NCBI GenBank assembly: GCA_946803715.1
Contig: CAMPET010000071.1
Location: forward strand, 5,320-20,924
Length of the DNA stretch: 15,605 bases
Direction of reading: 5' to 3'
Origin: Beroe ovata
Taxonomy: Eukaryota; Ctenophora; Nuda; Beroida; Beroidae
In this document: one piece after another, positions 14,761-15,605 of the stretch
Position numbering within the stretch: the stretch's first letter is position 1
Layout: every line of letters begins with the position of its first letter
Notes under the pieces: model-generated
The model's input: only the letters and a program-made list of their open reading frames with translations
What the model was told of the DNA's origin: nothing
The model's database searches: none
Translations under genes and position numbers: made by a program

Positions 14761-15342
14761 GTATGGAACCCAGAAATAAGTCATGGAAACTGGGGTACAA
14801 TTTTAGAATTAGAATCTATTCAAAGAAGATTTACAAGGTTAGCAGACGACATAGGACTTTTACCTTATAGCAAAAGATTGGAAATGATGAATTTGACTAC
14901 CTTAGGAGAAAGAAGAATACGTGGAGACCTTATTGAAGCATTTAAGATTGTTTCTGGGAAAGTCAACTATGCTAAAGATGTTTTCAACTTGGGTCGGTCT
15001 GGGTGTAATATTATTAGTAGAGTTAAAGTTAATGCTGATAATGACATTTGTAAATTAAGACAATACTTTCTCCCAGATAGGATTAAAAATTATTGGAACA
15101 GGTTACCAGGCTATGTTAAATCTTCAGAGAGTGTAATATCTTTCAAAATTAACTTAGAATTATTCAAGAAGGAGTCAATTTCAAACAGCTCAATTGAGAA
15201 TTATTGGAATGTGTCGAATTTGATCATCAGAAAAATAGAGGGTAACCCCAATTACTTGGAGCGTAAAGAAAAGTTCAACAATTATCTGTTAGATAACCCT
15301 TTTGTTGCAAAAAAGAAGGGTATAAATACTTCAACACACTAA
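14761..15342 (+). pseudogene. LINE ORF2 C-terminal fragment (post-RT domain)
   Basis: 193 uninterrupted codons and a stop. Recognisable blocks: VWNPEI, LESIQRRFTRLADDIGLLPY, RLEMMNLTTLGERRIRGDLI, EAFKIVSGK, RQYFLPDRIKNYWNRLPGYV, and FKINLELFK. This is the region C-terminal to the reverse-transcriptase fingers and palm in CR1/L2/Jockey-group elements; the catalytic YADD and the endonuclease are absent, so it cannot move itself. The lack of internal stops suggests a fairly young copy. An ATG at 14518 extends the frame upstream by 81 codons of unrelated sequence. Confidence 0.85.
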
Positions 15343-15511
15343 CATTACAGTTGTTTTTAACTTAAATTATTTATTTTTAATCTGTTTACGTTTTTAATTA
15401 GGCAATTATTGCTATTATTATAGAAGTTTCTGTTGTTATTTGGTCATTGTTTATATTGCATAGTTTCTAGAAACAATGGAACTTAACTGAAGACCTTTTG
15501 TTTCGTGGGGA

Positions 15512-15528
15512 GTACCCTGTATGGGTAC
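15512..15528 (+). repeat. Hairpin in LINE 3' UTR
   Basis: GTACCC, loop TGTAT, GGGTAC: perfect 6-bp stem. Confidence 0.8.
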
Positions 15529-15575
15529 ATAATTCAATGAATTAAATTTATGAAGAGTGAAGTGTCAGAACAGAG

Positions 15576-15589
15576 TTGCCTGAAGGCAA
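15576..15589 (+). repeat. Terminal hairpin of the LINE
   Basis: TTGCC, loop TGAA, GGCAA, followed by AAAAGTTTTATTTATTT. L2-clade LINEs such as eel UnaL2 end in a small stem-loop plus short tandem repeats that their own reverse transcriptase recognises; this layout is similar. Confidence 0.6.
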
Positions 15590-15605
15590 AAAGTTTTATT
15601 TATTT

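Larger units (their letters stand above)
14761..15605 (+). mobile_element. 5'-truncated CR1/L2-like LINE retrotransposon, 3' end
   Basis: The sequence switches at about 14761 into the conserved post-reverse-transcriptase region of non-LTR elements (VWNP, IQRRFTRL, LTTLGERRIRGDLIEAFKI). It then has a stop at 15340-15342, a 3' untranslated stretch of about 260 bp, two short hairpins, and a T/A-rich tail. The abrupt start inside the protein is typical of 5' truncation during target-primed reverse transcription. The tail may continue beyond the window. Confidence 0.85.

Overview
The window is animal nuclear DNA, most likely from an invertebrate. It contains two spliced protein-coding genes with GT-AG introns of about 110-840 bp, a 347-bp satellite array, and the 3' end of a CR1/L2-type LINE retrotransposon. 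There are no bacterial operons, tRNA or rRNA genes, or CRISPR arrays. The exact phylum cannot be fixed from this sequence.

Layout. Positions 1-260 are an intron rich in TG repeats. Positions 261-1324 hold the first two coding exons of a K+-dependent Na+/Ca2+ exchanger (NCKX, SLC24 family) on the minus strand; the rest of that gene lies to the left of the window. Positions 1325-3966 are intergenic or 5' flanking DNA, with a CpG-dense block at about 2390-2830 that carries strong inverted repeats and could be the NCKX promoter or first untranslated exon. Positions 3967-9136 hold sixteen exons of cullin-3 on the minus strand. I reconstructed them exon by exon: all splice phases agree, giving 626 residues plus the stop codon. 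The first roughly 125 residues (the N-terminal extension and most of the BTB-adaptor-binding surface) are not in the window.

A single N at 9337 separates the cullin-3 intron from a 347-bp satellite. The array has a short forward arm (9338-10466), a non-satellite spacer of about 130 bp, and a long reversed arm (10601-14236). Its core copies are nearly identical and its edges are diverged. A second N at 13353 carries a 12-bp duplicated overlap, the mark of an artificial assembly join. Because of these Ns, the real distance and order between cullin-3's missing 5' exons and the array is uncertain. Positions 14237-14760 are mixed unassigned DNA with one satellite remnant. Positions 14761-15605 are a 5'-truncated LINE, plus strand, with an open C-terminal reverse-transcriptase-polyprotein frame of 193 codons and a 3' tail containing short hairpins.

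The two genes lie head to tail on the same strand but have no obvious functional link: one builds a ubiquitin ligase scaffold, the other moves calcium across a membrane. The most notable non-gene structures are the inverted satellite array, a 31-bp intronic minisatellite carrying evenly spaced inverted CCAAT boxes next to a TATA-like sequence, and a roughly 165-bp near-palindrome in the CpG-rich block. I did not find a convincing new biological system; the candidates are listed with tests.
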